A stretch of 64,000 nucleotides of DNA from Sheuella amnicola. Lineage in GTDB: Bacteria > Pseudomonadota > Gammaproteobacteria > Burkholderiales > Burkholderiaceae_B. The DNA lies in NCBI RefSeq assembly GCF_010499255.1, contig NZ_JAAGRN010000009.1:82011-146010 (forward strand), read 5' to 3'. The position numbers were made by a program, and so were the translations under genes. The first letter of the stretch is position 1. Each line of letters begins with the position of its first letter. This document shows positions 16,765-25,202 of the stretch, piece after piece. A model generated the notes under the pieces. The model worked only from the letters and a program-made list of their open reading frames with translations, had not been told where the DNA came from and did no database searches.

Positions 16765-17739
16765 ATGAAGAACATGAAAAATTTATGTAGCGGACTGTTT
16801 ATCGCCTTATCCGTACTGTTTGGTCAGTCGGCTCTTGCACAATATCCAACTAAACCAATCAGATTGGTTGTGCCTTTCGCAGCAGGAGGCACCGTCGATA
16901 CGGTTGCCAGAATCATCGCTCCCGGCCTAGGGGACAGCCTTGGTCAAACTGTCGTCATCGAATACAAAGCGGGCGCGGCCACAATTGTCGGAGCAGATTA
17001 TGTTGCCAAGTCGGCTCCTGATGGATATACGCTCTTGCTGGGAACTGCCACGACGTTTTCCGTCAATCCGATTCTGTATAAAAAACTCCCTTACAACGAA
17101 GAAACAAGTTTCACCCCGATAGGTATCGTTGGTTCGACCGGATTGGTTCTGTTGGCAAATCAAAATGTGCAGGCCTCGACCTTGGCCGAGTTATTGAAAT
17201 CGATTAAAGCGAAGCCAAACGATTTTTCTTACGGCTCGCACGGCAAAGGGTCGACGGTTCATTTCGCAGCCGAAATGCTTTGGTCCTCCGCGAAAGTCAA
17301 TGTCGTGCATGTGCCTTATAAAGGCGGGGCACCTGCATTGACCGATTTGGCAGCCGGTCAAATCCCTCTTGGATTCGATGCGATTCCCGCTGCCGCCGCT
17401 GCAGTTAAAAATGGAAGAATCAAACCTATCGCGGTGACGACTTCCTCACGTTCGCCAATGTTCCCTGATGTGCCCACCATAGCTGAAAGCGGCTTCCCTG
17501 GATTCAAGATGGAATCGTGGTTTGCAATAGTTGGGCCAAGTGGCCTGCCATCCGATATTCAACAAAAGCTTGAAAAAGCGCTAGCTACAACTTTGGCAAA
17601 TAAAGAAACGCTGAGCAAACTTGCCACAGCGGGAATCGCGCCCGGTTTTCAACCTCCGGGCGCTTACCTGCCTTTAGTGCGTAGTGATATTGCAAAGTTG
17701 AAACCGATTGCGGAAAAGGCCAACATGCAGCAGGATTAA
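16765..17739 (+). CDS. Bug-family (TctC-like) periplasmic solute receptor
   Basis: A 324-residue secreted receptor with signal peptide LCSGLFIALSVLFGQSALA and the family core YPTKPIRLVVPFAAGGTVDTVARIIAPGLGDSLGQTVVIEYKAGA ... VHVPYKGGAPALTDLAAGQ. The ATG at 16765 is preceded by CGGAGAAAG and places the signal peptide at the very N-terminus. No TctAB genes are nearby. As third gene of the CMD/dehydrogenase operon it presumably binds that pathway's carboxylate substrate. Confidence 0.9.
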   Translation: MKNMKNLCSGLFIALSVLFGQSALAQYPTKPIRLVVPFAAGGTVDTVARIIAPGLGDSLGQTVVIEYKAGAATIVGADYVAKSAPDGYTLLLGTATTFSVNPILYKKLPYNEETSFTPIGIVGSTGLVLLANQNVQASTLAELLKSIKAKPNDFSYGSHGKGSTVHFAAEMLWSSAKVNVVHVPYKGGAPALTDLAAGQIPLGFDAIPAAAAAVKNGRIKPIAVTTSSRSPMFPDVPTIAESGFPGFKMESWFAIVGPSGLPSDIQQKLEKALATTLANKETLSKLATAGIAPGFQPPGAYLPLVRSDIAKLKPIAEKANMQQD

Positions 17740-17745
17740 ACAGGC

Positions 17746-18798
17746 TTATTGGTCGAACCCAACTCGATCAACAAGCTTGCTTGCCAGTTGCCGATTCTTC
17801 ACGATTTCGTGAATGACGCTCATGTCGGGGTGCAATGGACCAAAACTCTTCATGAGCGGATCGATCGCAACGCCCGGCTTGACCGGATATTCATGGTTGA
17901 CCTTTGCGTACATTGACTGCGCCTTGTCCGATGCGAAAAACTCCATCAGTTTGATCGCATTCGCCTGATTGGGCGATGACTTTGCCAACGAAACTCCGGT
18001 AATGTTGACAAATGTCGCGCCTGATTTTTTGAAAGTTGGGCGTACAACCGAAATCGCATCGCCCCACTTGCGGGCATCGCTACCGTCAGATGCCGATTTC
18101 ATCTGGCCTGCGTAATACGCGTTCGCAATACCAATGTCGCATATACCGCCAAGTATGTCCCTAGCGACGTCACGGTCACCGCCTGTTGCTTTTCTCGCCA
18201 GATTACTCTTGACGCCACGCAACCACTGCTCTGTTTCCGCTTCTCCGTTATGCGCAATCATGGCGGCAATCAACCCCAAGTTATATGGATGCTGTCCGGA
18301 TCGAATGCACACCTTACCCTTCCATTCCGGTTTGGCCAGGTCTTCATACTGAAAGCTTTTGATGTCCAGATTTTTATTCGCATACAAAACACGATCTCTC
18401 AACGAAAGCGCAAACCAGTGCCCTTTTGCTCCGCGCAAATCCACCGGAATCGACTCATCCAGCTCTTTATTGACAACGGGTTGAGTCAACCCCTTATCCA
18501 CCAACTCAAGCAGATTCCCTATGTCAACTGTCATCAGCACATCGGCGGGCGAATTGACGCCCTCCGCCTTGACGCGCTCTGCCATGCCGTCCTTAAAGAA
18601 CGCAACATTCACCTTCACGCCTGTCGATTTGGAAAACTCGTCCAACAAAGGCTGAATCAGTTTTGGCTCGCGAGTCGTGTAGAGATTAATTGAACCGGAA
18701 GTTTGCGCATTGGCAGGATGCGAACACACTCCAAGCACCGCCGAAATCAATACACCCGCCATCTTTTGACGGTGCGACGGGTTAAATCTGAGTGCCAT
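17746..18798 (-). CDS. Iron(III)-binding periplasmic protein (FbpA/FutA family)
   Basis: A 350-residue exported receptor for ferric iron. The signal peptide ends near HPANAQ; the mature part begins GSINLYTTREPKLIQPLLDEFSK. The ferric-binding tyrosine pair is Tyr228-Tyr229 in NAYYAGQ, with another tyrosine at residue 40, as in FbpA/FutA. The ATG at 18798 has CAGGAAATC upstream; longer in-frame starts would run through the promoter. A Fur-like box and a promoter lie just upstream, so expression should rise in iron starvation. No permease or ATPase gene adjoins it, so it is an orphan receptor here. Confidence 0.88.
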   Translation of the reverse strand: MALRFNPSHRQKMAGVLISAVLGVCSHPANAQTSGSINLYTTREPKLIQPLLDEFSKSTGVKVNVAFFKDGMAERVKAEGVNSPADVLMTVDIGNLLELVDKGLTQPVVNKELDESIPVDLRGAKGHWFALSLRDRVLYANKNLDIKSFQYEDLAKPEWKGKVCIRSGQHPYNLGLIAAMIAHNGEAETEQWLRGVKSNLARKATGGDRDVARDILGGICDIGIANAYYAGQMKSASDGSDARKWGDAISVVRPTFKKSGATFVNITGVSLAKSSPNQANAIKLMEFFASDKAQSMYAKVNHEYPVKPGVAIDPLMKSFGPLHPDMSVIHEIVKNRQLASKLVDRVGFDQ

Positions 18799-18817
18799 GA
18801 TGATTTCCTGAATAAAT

Positions 18818-18838
18818 GGTAATGATAATGATTCGTAT
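18818..18838. promoter_or_regulatory. Fur-box-like site
   Basis: GGTAATGATAATGATTCGTAT contains the overlapping NATNAT units typical of Fur sites and sits between the promoter and the start of the iron-receptor gene, fitting iron-dependent repression. Confidence 0.65.
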
Positions 18839-18845
18839 TTGATAA

Positions 18846-18873
18846 AGTATACATTAAACTTCGATCTGTGCAA
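18846..18873 (-). promoter_or_regulatory. Promoter of the iron-receptor gene
   Basis: Read leftward, TTGCAC (18868-18873) and TATACT (18846-18851) are 16 bp apart, followed by the Fur-like box and the ATG at 18798. Confidence 0.55.
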
Positions 18874-18896
18874 GTGAAATCACCCATCGGATCATC

Positions 18897-19613
18897 ATGC
18901 AAATCATCGCAAACTTGAACCTCGCCTCGGCACTCGATACTCTGATCAGCTTGTTATCTGCCTTTGTACTGGGCGGGATCATCGGTCTGGAACGTCAATA
19001 CCGCCAAAGAACAGCCGGTCTGAGAACCAACGTGCTCGTGGCAGTAGGAGCAGCCATTTTCATCGACATAGGAAACCGGATCGGAGGAAATGAAGGAATT
19101 GTCCGCGTCGTAGCCTATGTCGTTTCGGGCGTCGGGTTCCTGGGCGCGGGGGTAATCATGCGCGAAGAAGGCAATGTCCGGGGAATCAATACCGCCGCAA
19201 CCTTGTGGGGGTCAGCCGCGGTTGGTGCCTGCGCCGGTGCCGATCTGATTGTCGAGGCGGTACTCGCCACGATATTCGTACTCGCTGCAAATACTTTGCT
19301 GCGTCCCGTAGTTAACCGAATCAACCGGCAACCGATGGACACCGAGTCCGTCGAGGTCACCAATACCGTCTACGTCATCGCCCCACTCGCTCGGCAAAAA
19401 GAAGCCATGCAACGCCTGGCAGATGCGTTGGAACAAGCAAATTACCCGGCGCATAGCCTTGAAGTCGAGGCCTTTGGTGATGACGCCGTTCAAATTGAAG
19501 CAACCTTGTCGGCAACAGCCATTGATGGCGATCAGATAGACATGATCATTCAAAAACTGCAACAACAGGCGTGCATCAACCAGGCGTACTGGAGCCCCAG
19601 CACGACAGAGTGA
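18897..19613 (+). CDS. MgtC/SapB-family membrane protein
   Basis: A 238-residue inner-membrane protein. The N-terminal half contains the MgtC hallmark GGIIGLERQYRQRTAGLRTNVLVAVGAAIFI, then VVSGVGFLGAGVIMREEGNVRGINTAATLWGSAAVGACAGA, giving about four to five transmembrane helices. The C-terminal ~80 residues form a soluble ACT-like domain (VTNTVYVIAPLARQKEAMQRLADAL). Homologues support growth in low magnesium and virulence; biochemical activity is uncertain. It is divergent from the iron-receptor gene and is followed by the LexA-box palindrome. Confidence 0.87.
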   Translation: MQIIANLNLASALDTLISLLSAFVLGGIIGLERQYRQRTAGLRTNVLVAVGAAIFIDIGNRIGGNEGIVRVVAYVVSGVGFLGAGVIMREEGNVRGINTAATLWGSAAVGACAGADLIVEAVLATIFVLAANTLLRPVVNRINRQPMDTESVEVTNTVYVIAPLARQKEAMQRLADALEQANYPAHSLEVEAFGDDAVQIEATLSATAIDGDQIDMIIQKLQQQACINQAYWSPSTTE

Positions 19614-19623
19614 ATGTTTTAAT

Positions 19624-19663
19624 GATGGCTGTATACTGTATATATGTACAGTATACAGCCATC
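19624..19663. promoter_or_regulatory. LexA (SOS) box inside a 40-bp palindrome
   Basis: TACTGTATATATGTACAGTA (19634-19653) matches the SOS consensus CTG-N10-CAG, differing from an ideal box at one position. It is embedded in a 40-bp inverted repeat (19624-19663) symmetric except for one base pair, which may also act as a terminator or cruciform between mgtC and umuD. It lies about 40 bp before the umuD start, so umuDC should be DNA-damage inducible. Confidence 0.88.
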
Positions 19664-19694
19664 AGCCATCTTGCCGACAAAGTCGGAGCCCACT

Positions 19695-20132
19695 TTGAGT
19701 CAAACGCCGCAAACTGTGGCGTCGGAACCGGCTGCACTCAATTTACGGCTGATGGCACATCGCATCAGCGCCGGGTTCCCCTCGCCCGCTGCCGACTACA
19801 TCGAAGTCGGACTGGATCTGAACGATTACCTCGTGCGCAACAAACCCGCGACCTTTCTGTTTAACGTCAAGGGAGATTCGATGAGCGGAGCCAGCATCGA
19901 AGAAGGCGACAAAGTGATCGTGGATCGCGGATTGAATCCGAAACATAACGACATCGTGGTGGCCGTAGTCGATGGCGACTACACGTTAAAGCGCTTATAT
20001 CAACATAGGGGACGCGTCGAACTTCGCGCGGAAAACCCAAACTATCCGGCCATTGAATTCAAAGACGGACGAGAACTGTTCGTATGGGGGGTGGTGATCG
20101 GCGTAGTTCGTCGCTATGCGATGCGGGGGTAA
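19695..20132 (+). CDS. umuD: SOS mutagenesis protein UmuD
   Basis: A 145-residue LexA/UmuD-type protein of translesion polymerase V. After RecA-stimulated self-cleavage it becomes UmuD', the UmuC partner. Cleavage would be at Ala-Gly in [17 protein letters not shown]; the catalytic dyad is Ser62 in GDSMSG and Lys99 in GDYTLKRL, nearly the E. coli numbering (60/97). The TTG at 19695 was chosen because GGAG lies 6 nt before it and it gives the usual roughly 26-residue arm; the in-frame ATG at 19644 lies inside the LexA box and is implausible. umuC follows after 2 nt. Confidence 0.9.
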   Translation: MSQTPQTVASEPAALNLRLMAHRISAGFPSPAADYIEVGLDLNDYLVRNKPATFLFNVKGDSMSGASIEEGDKVIVDRGLNPKHNDIVVAVVDGDYTLKRLYQHRGRVELRAENPNYPAIEFKDGRELFVWGVVIGVVRRYAMRG

Positions 20133-20134
20133 AG

Positions 20135-21433
20135 ATGTCGACGGCGATCAGGATTGGCGCTCAATTCGCACTGGTGGATGTCAACAACTTCTACGTCTCG
20201 TGCGAACGCGTATTCAGGCCCGAACTTGAAGGCATTCCGATTGTGGTCCTGTCGAATAATGATGGCTGTGCAGTCGCGCGCAGCAATGAAGTCAAAGCGC
20301 TTGGGGTCAAGATGGGTACGCCATGGTTCAAGATGAAAGATCTTGCCCGCAAGCACGGAATTCTGGCCTTTTCATCCAACTACGCTCTGTACGGAGACAT
20401 GAGCAACCGGGTCGTGCAAATTCTTAGGGACTTCACCCCTGACATAGAGGTCTACAGCATCGACGAGTCGTTTCTGCGCATTGAAAACGTTGCACACCTA
20501 TACGGCGGCGCAATGGCGATGGGACAACAAATCCGTCAACGAATTCGGCAGTGGGCGGGATTGCCTGTATGCGTCGGCATCGCTCCGACAAAAACGCTAG
20601 CGAAGTTCGCTAATCATCTGGCTAAAAAAAATATGGAATTCAATGGCGTCTGCGATCTGCATATTATCCCCCGCCCCGATCGTCTTGCATGGATGAGTCG
20701 GGTCGAGGTCGGCGAAGTCTGGGGCGTTGGCGCGCAGATCCGCAAACGTCTCGATGCAATCGGCATACAGACCGTGCTTGATCTGCGCAACGCCTCGCCA
20801 AAAGAAATCCGCACCCACTTCGGTGTCGTCATGGAAAGAACATGCAATGAGTTGCGCGGGATTTCGTGCCTTTCACTCGAAGAGATGCACCAGCCCAAAC
20901 AACAGATCATGTCCTCACGCAGTTTCGGCAGACCTATTGAATGCATCGAGGAATTAAAAGAGGCTGTTGCCACATATGTAACACGCGCAACCGAAAGTTT
21001 AAGAAGACAATGTTCGGTAGCAGCTGCTATTTACGTCTTCATACAAACAAATCGGTTTAACCGGGACAAGCAGTACAGTGCCGGCCTGACAGTACCCACA
21101 ATGGATCCGACCGACGATACGCGAACGTTGACTCGCGCGGCATTAAGCGGACTCACCCTCATCTACCGCCCAGGTTACCGATATAAAAAAGCGGGTGTGA
21201 TGCTGATGTTGTTGTCAGACAAGCATACGCGTCAGTCATCCCTGTTTGACGATTCGATCGGAAATCAAAGATCGAGCGAACTGATGTCCACAGTCGACCT
21301 GATCAACGCCGACTTCGGTCGGGGAACACTACGTTGGGGGGCTAGCGGAATCGGGACGGGATGGTCCATGCTGTCCGAAAACAGATCACCACGCTACACC
21401 ACGCGTTGGGACGAATTGCCGATCGTTGACTGA
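20135..21433 (+). CDS. umuC: DNA polymerase V catalytic subunit UmuC
   Basis: A 432-residue Y-family DNA polymerase performing error-prone translesion synthesis with UmuD'. The N-terminal palm has [17 protein letters not shown] with its metal-binding aspartate, [19 protein letters not shown] motif, and [11 protein letters not shown] with the second catalytic acids; helix-hairpin-helix, little-finger and UmuC C-terminal segments follow. The ATG at 20135 is 2 nt after the umuD stop. It would be co-induced with umuD through the LexA box. Length matches the family (about 420-430). Confidence 0.95.
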   Translation: MSTAIRIGAQFALVDVNNFYVSCERVFRPELEGIPIVVLSNNDGCAVARSNEVKALGVKMGTPWFKMKDLARKHGILAFSSNYALYGDMSNRVVQILRDFTPDIEVYSIDESFLRIENVAHLYGGAMAMGQQIRQRIRQWAGLPVCVGIAPTKTLAKFANHLAKKNMEFNGVCDLHIIPRPDRLAWMSRVEVGEVWGVGAQIRKRLDAIGIQTVLDLRNASPKEIRTHFGVVMERTCNELRGISCLSLEEMHQPKQQIMSSRSFGRPIECIEELKEAVATYVTRATESLRRQCSVAAAIYVFIQTNRFNRDKQYSAGLTVPTMDPTDDTRTLTRAALSGLTLIYRPGYRYKKAGVMLMLLSDKHTRQSSLFDDSIGNQRSSELMSTVDLINADFGRGTLRWGASGIGTGWSMLSENRSPRYTTRWDELPIVD

Positions 21434-21443
21434 AACGATCGGC
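21418..21443. terminator. Hairpin over the umuC stop codon
   Basis: GCCGATCGTT and AACGATCGGC form a perfect 10-bp stem with a 6-nt loop that contains the umuC TGA. There is no U-run, so it may be a weak bidirectional terminator between the convergent umuC and outer-membrane genes or an mRNA 3'-end stabiliser. Confidence 0.5.
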
Positions 21444-21484
21444 ATGCACACTTACTTCTGCCCGGGGTACGCCCTCTTTCACCC

Positions 21485-22288
21485 TCAAAACTTAAATGTC
21501 ACACCAACTCCGGCACCAAACAAATCCAGATTGGTTGTCACGCCTTGATTCTTCTGTTTGTAGTAAAGGTTTTTAACGACGAGTTCCACATCGCCCCAAT
21601 CAAATGCGCGCCCCACCCCCAAATAAGCTTGGGTCGTGACCTGTGTGTTGCCGCCACCGCCGCCAACATCCACATAGAACGGTACAAAGTACTCGCTATC
21701 CGAAATGCGAAAGCGTCCTTTGACGCCCACAACAGGGTCCGTCACAGTGGTGTTAATGTTTTTTCGAAGTAGCGGATATCCATCAACGTTAAAGCTCGTC
21801 GACCCATTGTTGTTTAACACTCGTGCACCAAGCAACGCATCCAGATAGACATCTTTTGAGTTGTGCAGCGTATAGCTCGCCGTCACCGTATATATACCCA
21901 GGGACAATGATGTTTTGGAGCCTAGATCGACATAATTGCCAACGGGGTGCGATGAAGTTTTGGTGATATCGGCGTACATCAAGTCAGCCGATAAGCCCCA
22001 ATTACCCTTATGAACTTCGCCAATTAGCATCGCGCCCATATTCAGGGTCGACAATAATGAAGAGGTGTCGATATTTGCGCTGACTAACTCATTGCCACCA
22101 TGATAGACACTACCGTTGACATTCAAGGCCCAAAGATATGGCGTAATCGATCCACGCCAGTCATTTGAGACCTGAGGAATCGCGACCGGTTTCTTTATTT
22201 CATCAGCCCAGGCAGCAACTCCAACTCCTGAAGTCATTGTCACTAGACATAAGGCCAGTGCATTTTTAAAGTATCTTGCATTACGCAT
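21485..22288 (-). CDS. Outer-membrane beta-barrel protein
   Basis: A 267-residue exported protein with signal peptide ALALCLVTMTSGVGVAAWA and a mature part of alternating hydrophobic strands (WRGSITPYLWALNVNGSV, GNWGLSADLMYADI, SLGIYTVTASYTL, VELVVKNLYYKQK) ending in Phe (VGVTFKF), the C-terminal signal for BAM insertion. A glycine tract (VDVGGGGGN) lies in one strand turn. The family resembles uncharacterised outer-membrane proteins of about 260 residues; function unknown. The ATG at 22288 is chosen to place the signal sequence at the N-terminus; 22315 is possible. Third gene after the amidohydrolase and another barrel. Confidence 0.72.
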   Translation of the reverse strand: MRNARYFKNALALCLVTMTSGVGVAAWADEIKKPVAIPQVSNDWRGSITPYLWALNVNGSVYHGGNELVSANIDTSSLLSTLNMGAMLIGEVHKGNWGLSADLMYADITKTSSHPVGNYVDLGSKTSLSLGIYTVTASYTLHNSKDVYLDALLGARVLNNNGSTSFNVDGYPLLRKNINTTVTDPVVGVKGRFRISDSEYFVPFYVDVGGGGGNTQVTTQAYLGVGRAFDWGDVELVVKNLYYKQKNQGVTTNLDLFGAGVGVTFKF

Positions 22289-22348
22289 TTGGCAATCTCG
22301 TTTTTCTTCGGTCATATCACTTGCGCTTAACGGCGCTTAAATTCCAAC

Positions 22349-23161
22349 TTATTCGGGAATGATAAAGGTGATGCTCGCCCGACCACCCCAACCACTGGGC
22401 CCACCAGGCACACTACTCAGGTAGTAGCGTGCACCAACAGACAGGGAAACCGGTGTTTCGCCAAACTTAACCAGCTTGGAAACGGTGAAATTCATGGGGT
22501 TCTCAGCCCGACGCGTGTCCCAATTAAATGTGGATTGAGTATTCAGGGAATACGTCCACGCATTCTGCGTAACATAACTGATAAATGGTTGGTAATACAA
22601 GTTGTTGGCAGTGCCATAACTGGCATCGCCTCCAGTGCTCCATGTGTTGTATGTCAGTAAGCCGATTGTCCAGGGTGCCTTCATCGCCAAGCCAACCGCG
22701 CTCACGCCTACACCGGTTTGGGCGGTTCCGAAATTTTTCCCGGATAAGGATGGAGTGCTCACGACTGGTCCAACACCCCAGATATATTCACTTGCAGCGC
22801 GGGGCGAGAAAAATGTTTCCACGACCACAGACCCAACGCCCGTTCCACTAAAGCCATCCACTCCACTTAAAGCTTGAAACGGGATAACCGGTCGAAGAAT
22901 GTAATTCCAGTCATTATTCAGTTTGACCGGGGCAACGGGCTGTACGATCAACGAATTGCTCGTTCCCTTTTTATCAATTCCAATATTGGCGTCATAGTTG
23001 TATTGAAAAGGGACTGATATCAAGTCCGAGACAGGATTGGTCAATTTCGAAGCAAGATCTTTCGCATCATTACCCGACGATTGTGCAAAAGAAATGCACG
23101 AAATCAAACTTAAAACTAAACCCGAAATAATGGATTTTTCTATTGTTTTGATTTTGTGCAT
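22349..23161 (-). CDS. Putative outer-membrane transporter/barrel protein
   Basis: A 270-residue exported protein. After signal peptide SIISGLVLSLISCISFAQ comes AKDLASKLTNPVSDLISVPFQYNYDANIG, then strand-like repeats (LRPVIPFQAL, VVVETFFSPRAASEYIWGVGPVVSTPS, APWTIGLLTYNTWSTGG) ending VSLSVGARYYL ... ASITFIIPE. This pattern matches a widespread family of poorly characterised outer-membrane proteins often called transporters. AAAAGGAAC precedes the ATG at 23161; an alternative ATG at 23188 overlaps the amidohydrolase stop. Likely role: passage of the amidohydrolase substrate or product across the outer membrane (inference). Confidence 0.7.
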   Translation of the reverse strand: MHKIKTIEKSIISGLVLSLISCISFAQSSGNDAKDLASKLTNPVSDLISVPFQYNYDANIGIDKKGTSNSLIVQPVAPVKLNNDWNYILRPVIPFQALSGVDGFSGTGVGSVVVETFFSPRAASEYIWGVGPVVSTPSLSGKNFGTAQTGVGVSAVGLAMKAPWTIGLLTYNTWSTGGDASYGTANNLYYQPFISYVTQNAWTYSLNTQSTFNWDTRRAENPMNFTVSKLVKFGETPVSLSVGARYYLSSVPGGPSGWGGRASITFIIPE

Positions 23162-23184
23162 CACATTGTTCCTTTTAATAATGA

Positions 23185-24897
23185 TCATTTAATCTTTTTT
23201 CCATCAATCCACGTTTCTTTCACTTGGATATCCCGAATCTCTTCAGGTTTTGTGGTTCGGGGATTCTTCGCCAACACAACAAAGTCCGCCTGCTTGCCAA
23301 CCTCAAGGCTGCCCACCTTATCATCCGACATCACTTGATAAGCAGCATCGATAGTGACGGCTCGGATGGCATCATCCACTGTCACCCTTTGATCAGGACC
23401 TAACACCTTCGTGGGTGGCAACTGCCACTCTCGCGTGACGGCTTCAGAGATATAACTAAGCGGACCTACAGGTGAAACGGGCGTATCGCTGTGAAGCGTA
23501 AAGCGACCACCCGCCTTCTTGAAATCACCCGTAGGATCAATGCGATCAGCACGCTCGGATCCAATGAGGTGATTGTGGAAAGCCTCTCCCCAATAGCGAA
23601 CATGATCGATCGTAAAACTTGGAATGACACCTAATTCGACAGCCTTTTTAACTTGATCCTTGTTATTGACGGTGAAGTGTTCAATCCTCAAGCGACGCTC
23701 TTGCGGTTTGGCACTACCCGAAAGCAATTTTGCGTAATTATTCAAGGTCTGATCAATTGCTTTATCTCCGTTCGAATGAATCGAAATCTGCCAGCCTTGA
23801 TCAAAATATGGTTTCATCAAGCTCAGGATTTCATCATCCTTGTAGTCCAGATCGCCACTGAAAGTCGTTCCATGCGGATGAATATAAGGAGCATTCAAGG
23901 CCGCTGTCATTCCTTGCGTTGAGCCATCGGCGATGTATTTAATTCCGATAAAACGCAACCGGTCATCGCCTTCGTTAGGCTTGATACTCAAGTTACCCTT
24001 GGGTAATGCTTCCCCCCATAGATATCCACGCACTCTGACGGGCAATGCATCTGCGGCTGCCAATTTCTTGTAGATAGCGATCTCTTGATCCACTCCCAAA
24101 TTGCTCCCGACACTCATTTCGGAGGCAGTTGTCACCCCTGTGGCGGCGACCTTCTTCATGGTCGACTGTATGGCACCAATCAGTTGCGCCTCGGAGGGCT
24201 GAGGCATTTTCGCCATAAATGGCAAATAAGATGTGGGTTCAATCAGTTTTCCGGTGAGATTTCCCTGCGCGTCTTTAACAAACACGCCTCCACCCACAGG
24301 ATTAGGTGTCTTATTCGTGATGCCTGCCAACTCAAAAGCTTTACGATTGACATACGCGATATGGCCGGATTGATTAACCACAAAAATGGGCACTTCGGTG
24401 GATACCTTATCCAAAATATCTGCGTTTAGCTCAGCCAGGAAAGGATTGGTGCGTGACGGATCGACTCCAAACGCGGTCAACCATCCGCCAGCGGGAACGT
24501 TTTTTAAGTTGGCCTTCAACTTTTCAGTCAATGTCTCAATCGTGTCATACGGTAAGTTGAAATTGCTCAGGTTCGTCCATAACCCCTCAAACAACGATGT
24601 CACAATGAAATGAACATGTGGCTCGACAAAACCCGGCATAAGCGTCTGGCCCTTCAGGTCGACAACTGAGGTCTTATCAGACTTCCAGTTCTTCAATACG
24701 CTATCTTTGGTTCCGACAGCGACAATTTTGCCGTTTTGCACAGCCAATGCCTGAACCTCTTCATTCTTGGCATTTACAGTCAAGACAGGGCCGCCATAAA
24801 AAATGGTGTCAGCAGTACCGCCAGAATTACTGGCGAAGCAAGACAACGAAGAAAAACAAAACACGCTAATTGCAGATAATTTGGCAAAATTTTTCAT
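23185..24897 (-). CDS. Exported amidohydrolase (YtcJ-like, amidohydrolase-3 family)
   Basis: A 570-residue metal-dependent hydrolase with signal peptide ISVFCFSSLSCFA, hence probably periplasmic. The fold begins ADTIFYGGPVLTVNAKNEEVQALAVQNGKIVAVG and the first metal motif is LMPGFVEPHVHF. Later ligands include ISIHSNGDKAID and RIEHFTV; the end reads VGSLEVGKQADFVVLAKNPRT. YtcJ relatives hydrolyse amides or N-formyl compounds, but substrates are mostly unknown. It leads a leftward unit with two beta-barrel genes and is divergent from a two-component system, which probably controls it. Confidence 0.87.
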   Translation of the reverse strand: MKNFAKLSAISVFCFSSLSCFASNSGGTADTIFYGGPVLTVNAKNEEVQALAVQNGKIVAVGTKDSVLKNWKSDKTSVVDLKGQTLMPGFVEPHVHFIVTSLFEGLWTNLSNFNLPYDTIETLTEKLKANLKNVPAGGWLTAFGVDPSRTNPFLAELNADILDKVSTEVPIFVVNQSGHIAYVNRKAFELAGITNKTPNPVGGGVFVKDAQGNLTGKLIEPTSYLPFMAKMPQPSEAQLIGAIQSTMKKVAATGVTTASEMSVGSNLGVDQEIAIYKKLAAADALPVRVRGYLWGEALPKGNLSIKPNEGDDRLRFIGIKYIADGSTQGMTAALNAPYIHPHGTTFSGDLDYKDDEILSLMKPYFDQGWQISIHSNGDKAIDQTLNNYAKLLSGSAKPQERRLRIEHFTVNNKDQVKKAVELGVIPSFTIDHVRYWGEAFHNHLIGSERADRIDPTGDFKKAGGRFTLHSDTPVSPVGPLSYISEAVTREWQLPPTKVLGPDQRVTVDDAIRAVTIDAAYQVMSDDKVGSLEVGKQADFVVLAKNPRTTKPEEIRDIQVKETWIDGKKIK

Positions 24898-24983
24898 AAA
24901 ACGTCCTCCGGACTAACCGCTCGAAATAAATCAAAACTAAAACTGATAAAAATCAGATATCTTGATGTTTAAATTAATTACCA

Positions 24984-24995
24984 GTCCATGTGGAC
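24984..24995. promoter_or_regulatory. Dyad 1, possible response-regulator site
   Basis: GTCCATGTGGAC has 5-bp symmetric arms around TG. It fits the pattern GTnCnTGnGnAC shared with the dyad at 25103-25116, which suggests two binding sites for one regulator, most simply the LuxR-type response regulator encoded next door. Confidence 0.4.
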
Positions 24996-25102
24996 ATCGT
25001 GCTCTTTAGCTGAAATTGATCAAAATTTGAGCCTTTGAGGCATCCGTGACATCAATCCATGAGCAATGCGTAAAGATTAAGGACTTTACCCATTTAAGAC
25101 TA

Positions 25103-25116
25103 TGTACTTGAGTACA
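25103..25116. promoter_or_regulatory. Dyad 2, possible response-regulator site
   Basis: TGTACTTGAGTACA has 6-bp symmetric arms around TG and shares the pattern GTnCnTGnGnAC with the dyad 120 bp to its left. It lies about 90 bp before the sensor kinase start. Confidence 0.4.
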
Positions 25117-25202
25117 GTAATTTCAAAACATATTGATTTAATTGAATAATTTATGAAACAAACGTTCACGCCAAAGCAATCCACAGTTTCTAAGTCAATG
25201 AA

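Larger units (their letters stand above)
24898..25202. other. Divergent intergenic regulatory region
   Basis: About 305 bp of AT-rich DNA without a credible gene separates the amidohydrolase operon from the two-component system genes. It holds two related dyads (24984-24995 and 25103-25116) and no terminator. It must contain the promoters of both units, but no strong sigma-70 pair stands out, suggesting activated promoters. Confidence 0.6.

Noticed and set aside
19644..19694. umuD starting at the ATG at 19644
   Set aside because: That codon is within the LexA box and has no Shine-Dalgarno sequence; the TTG at 19695 gives correct length.
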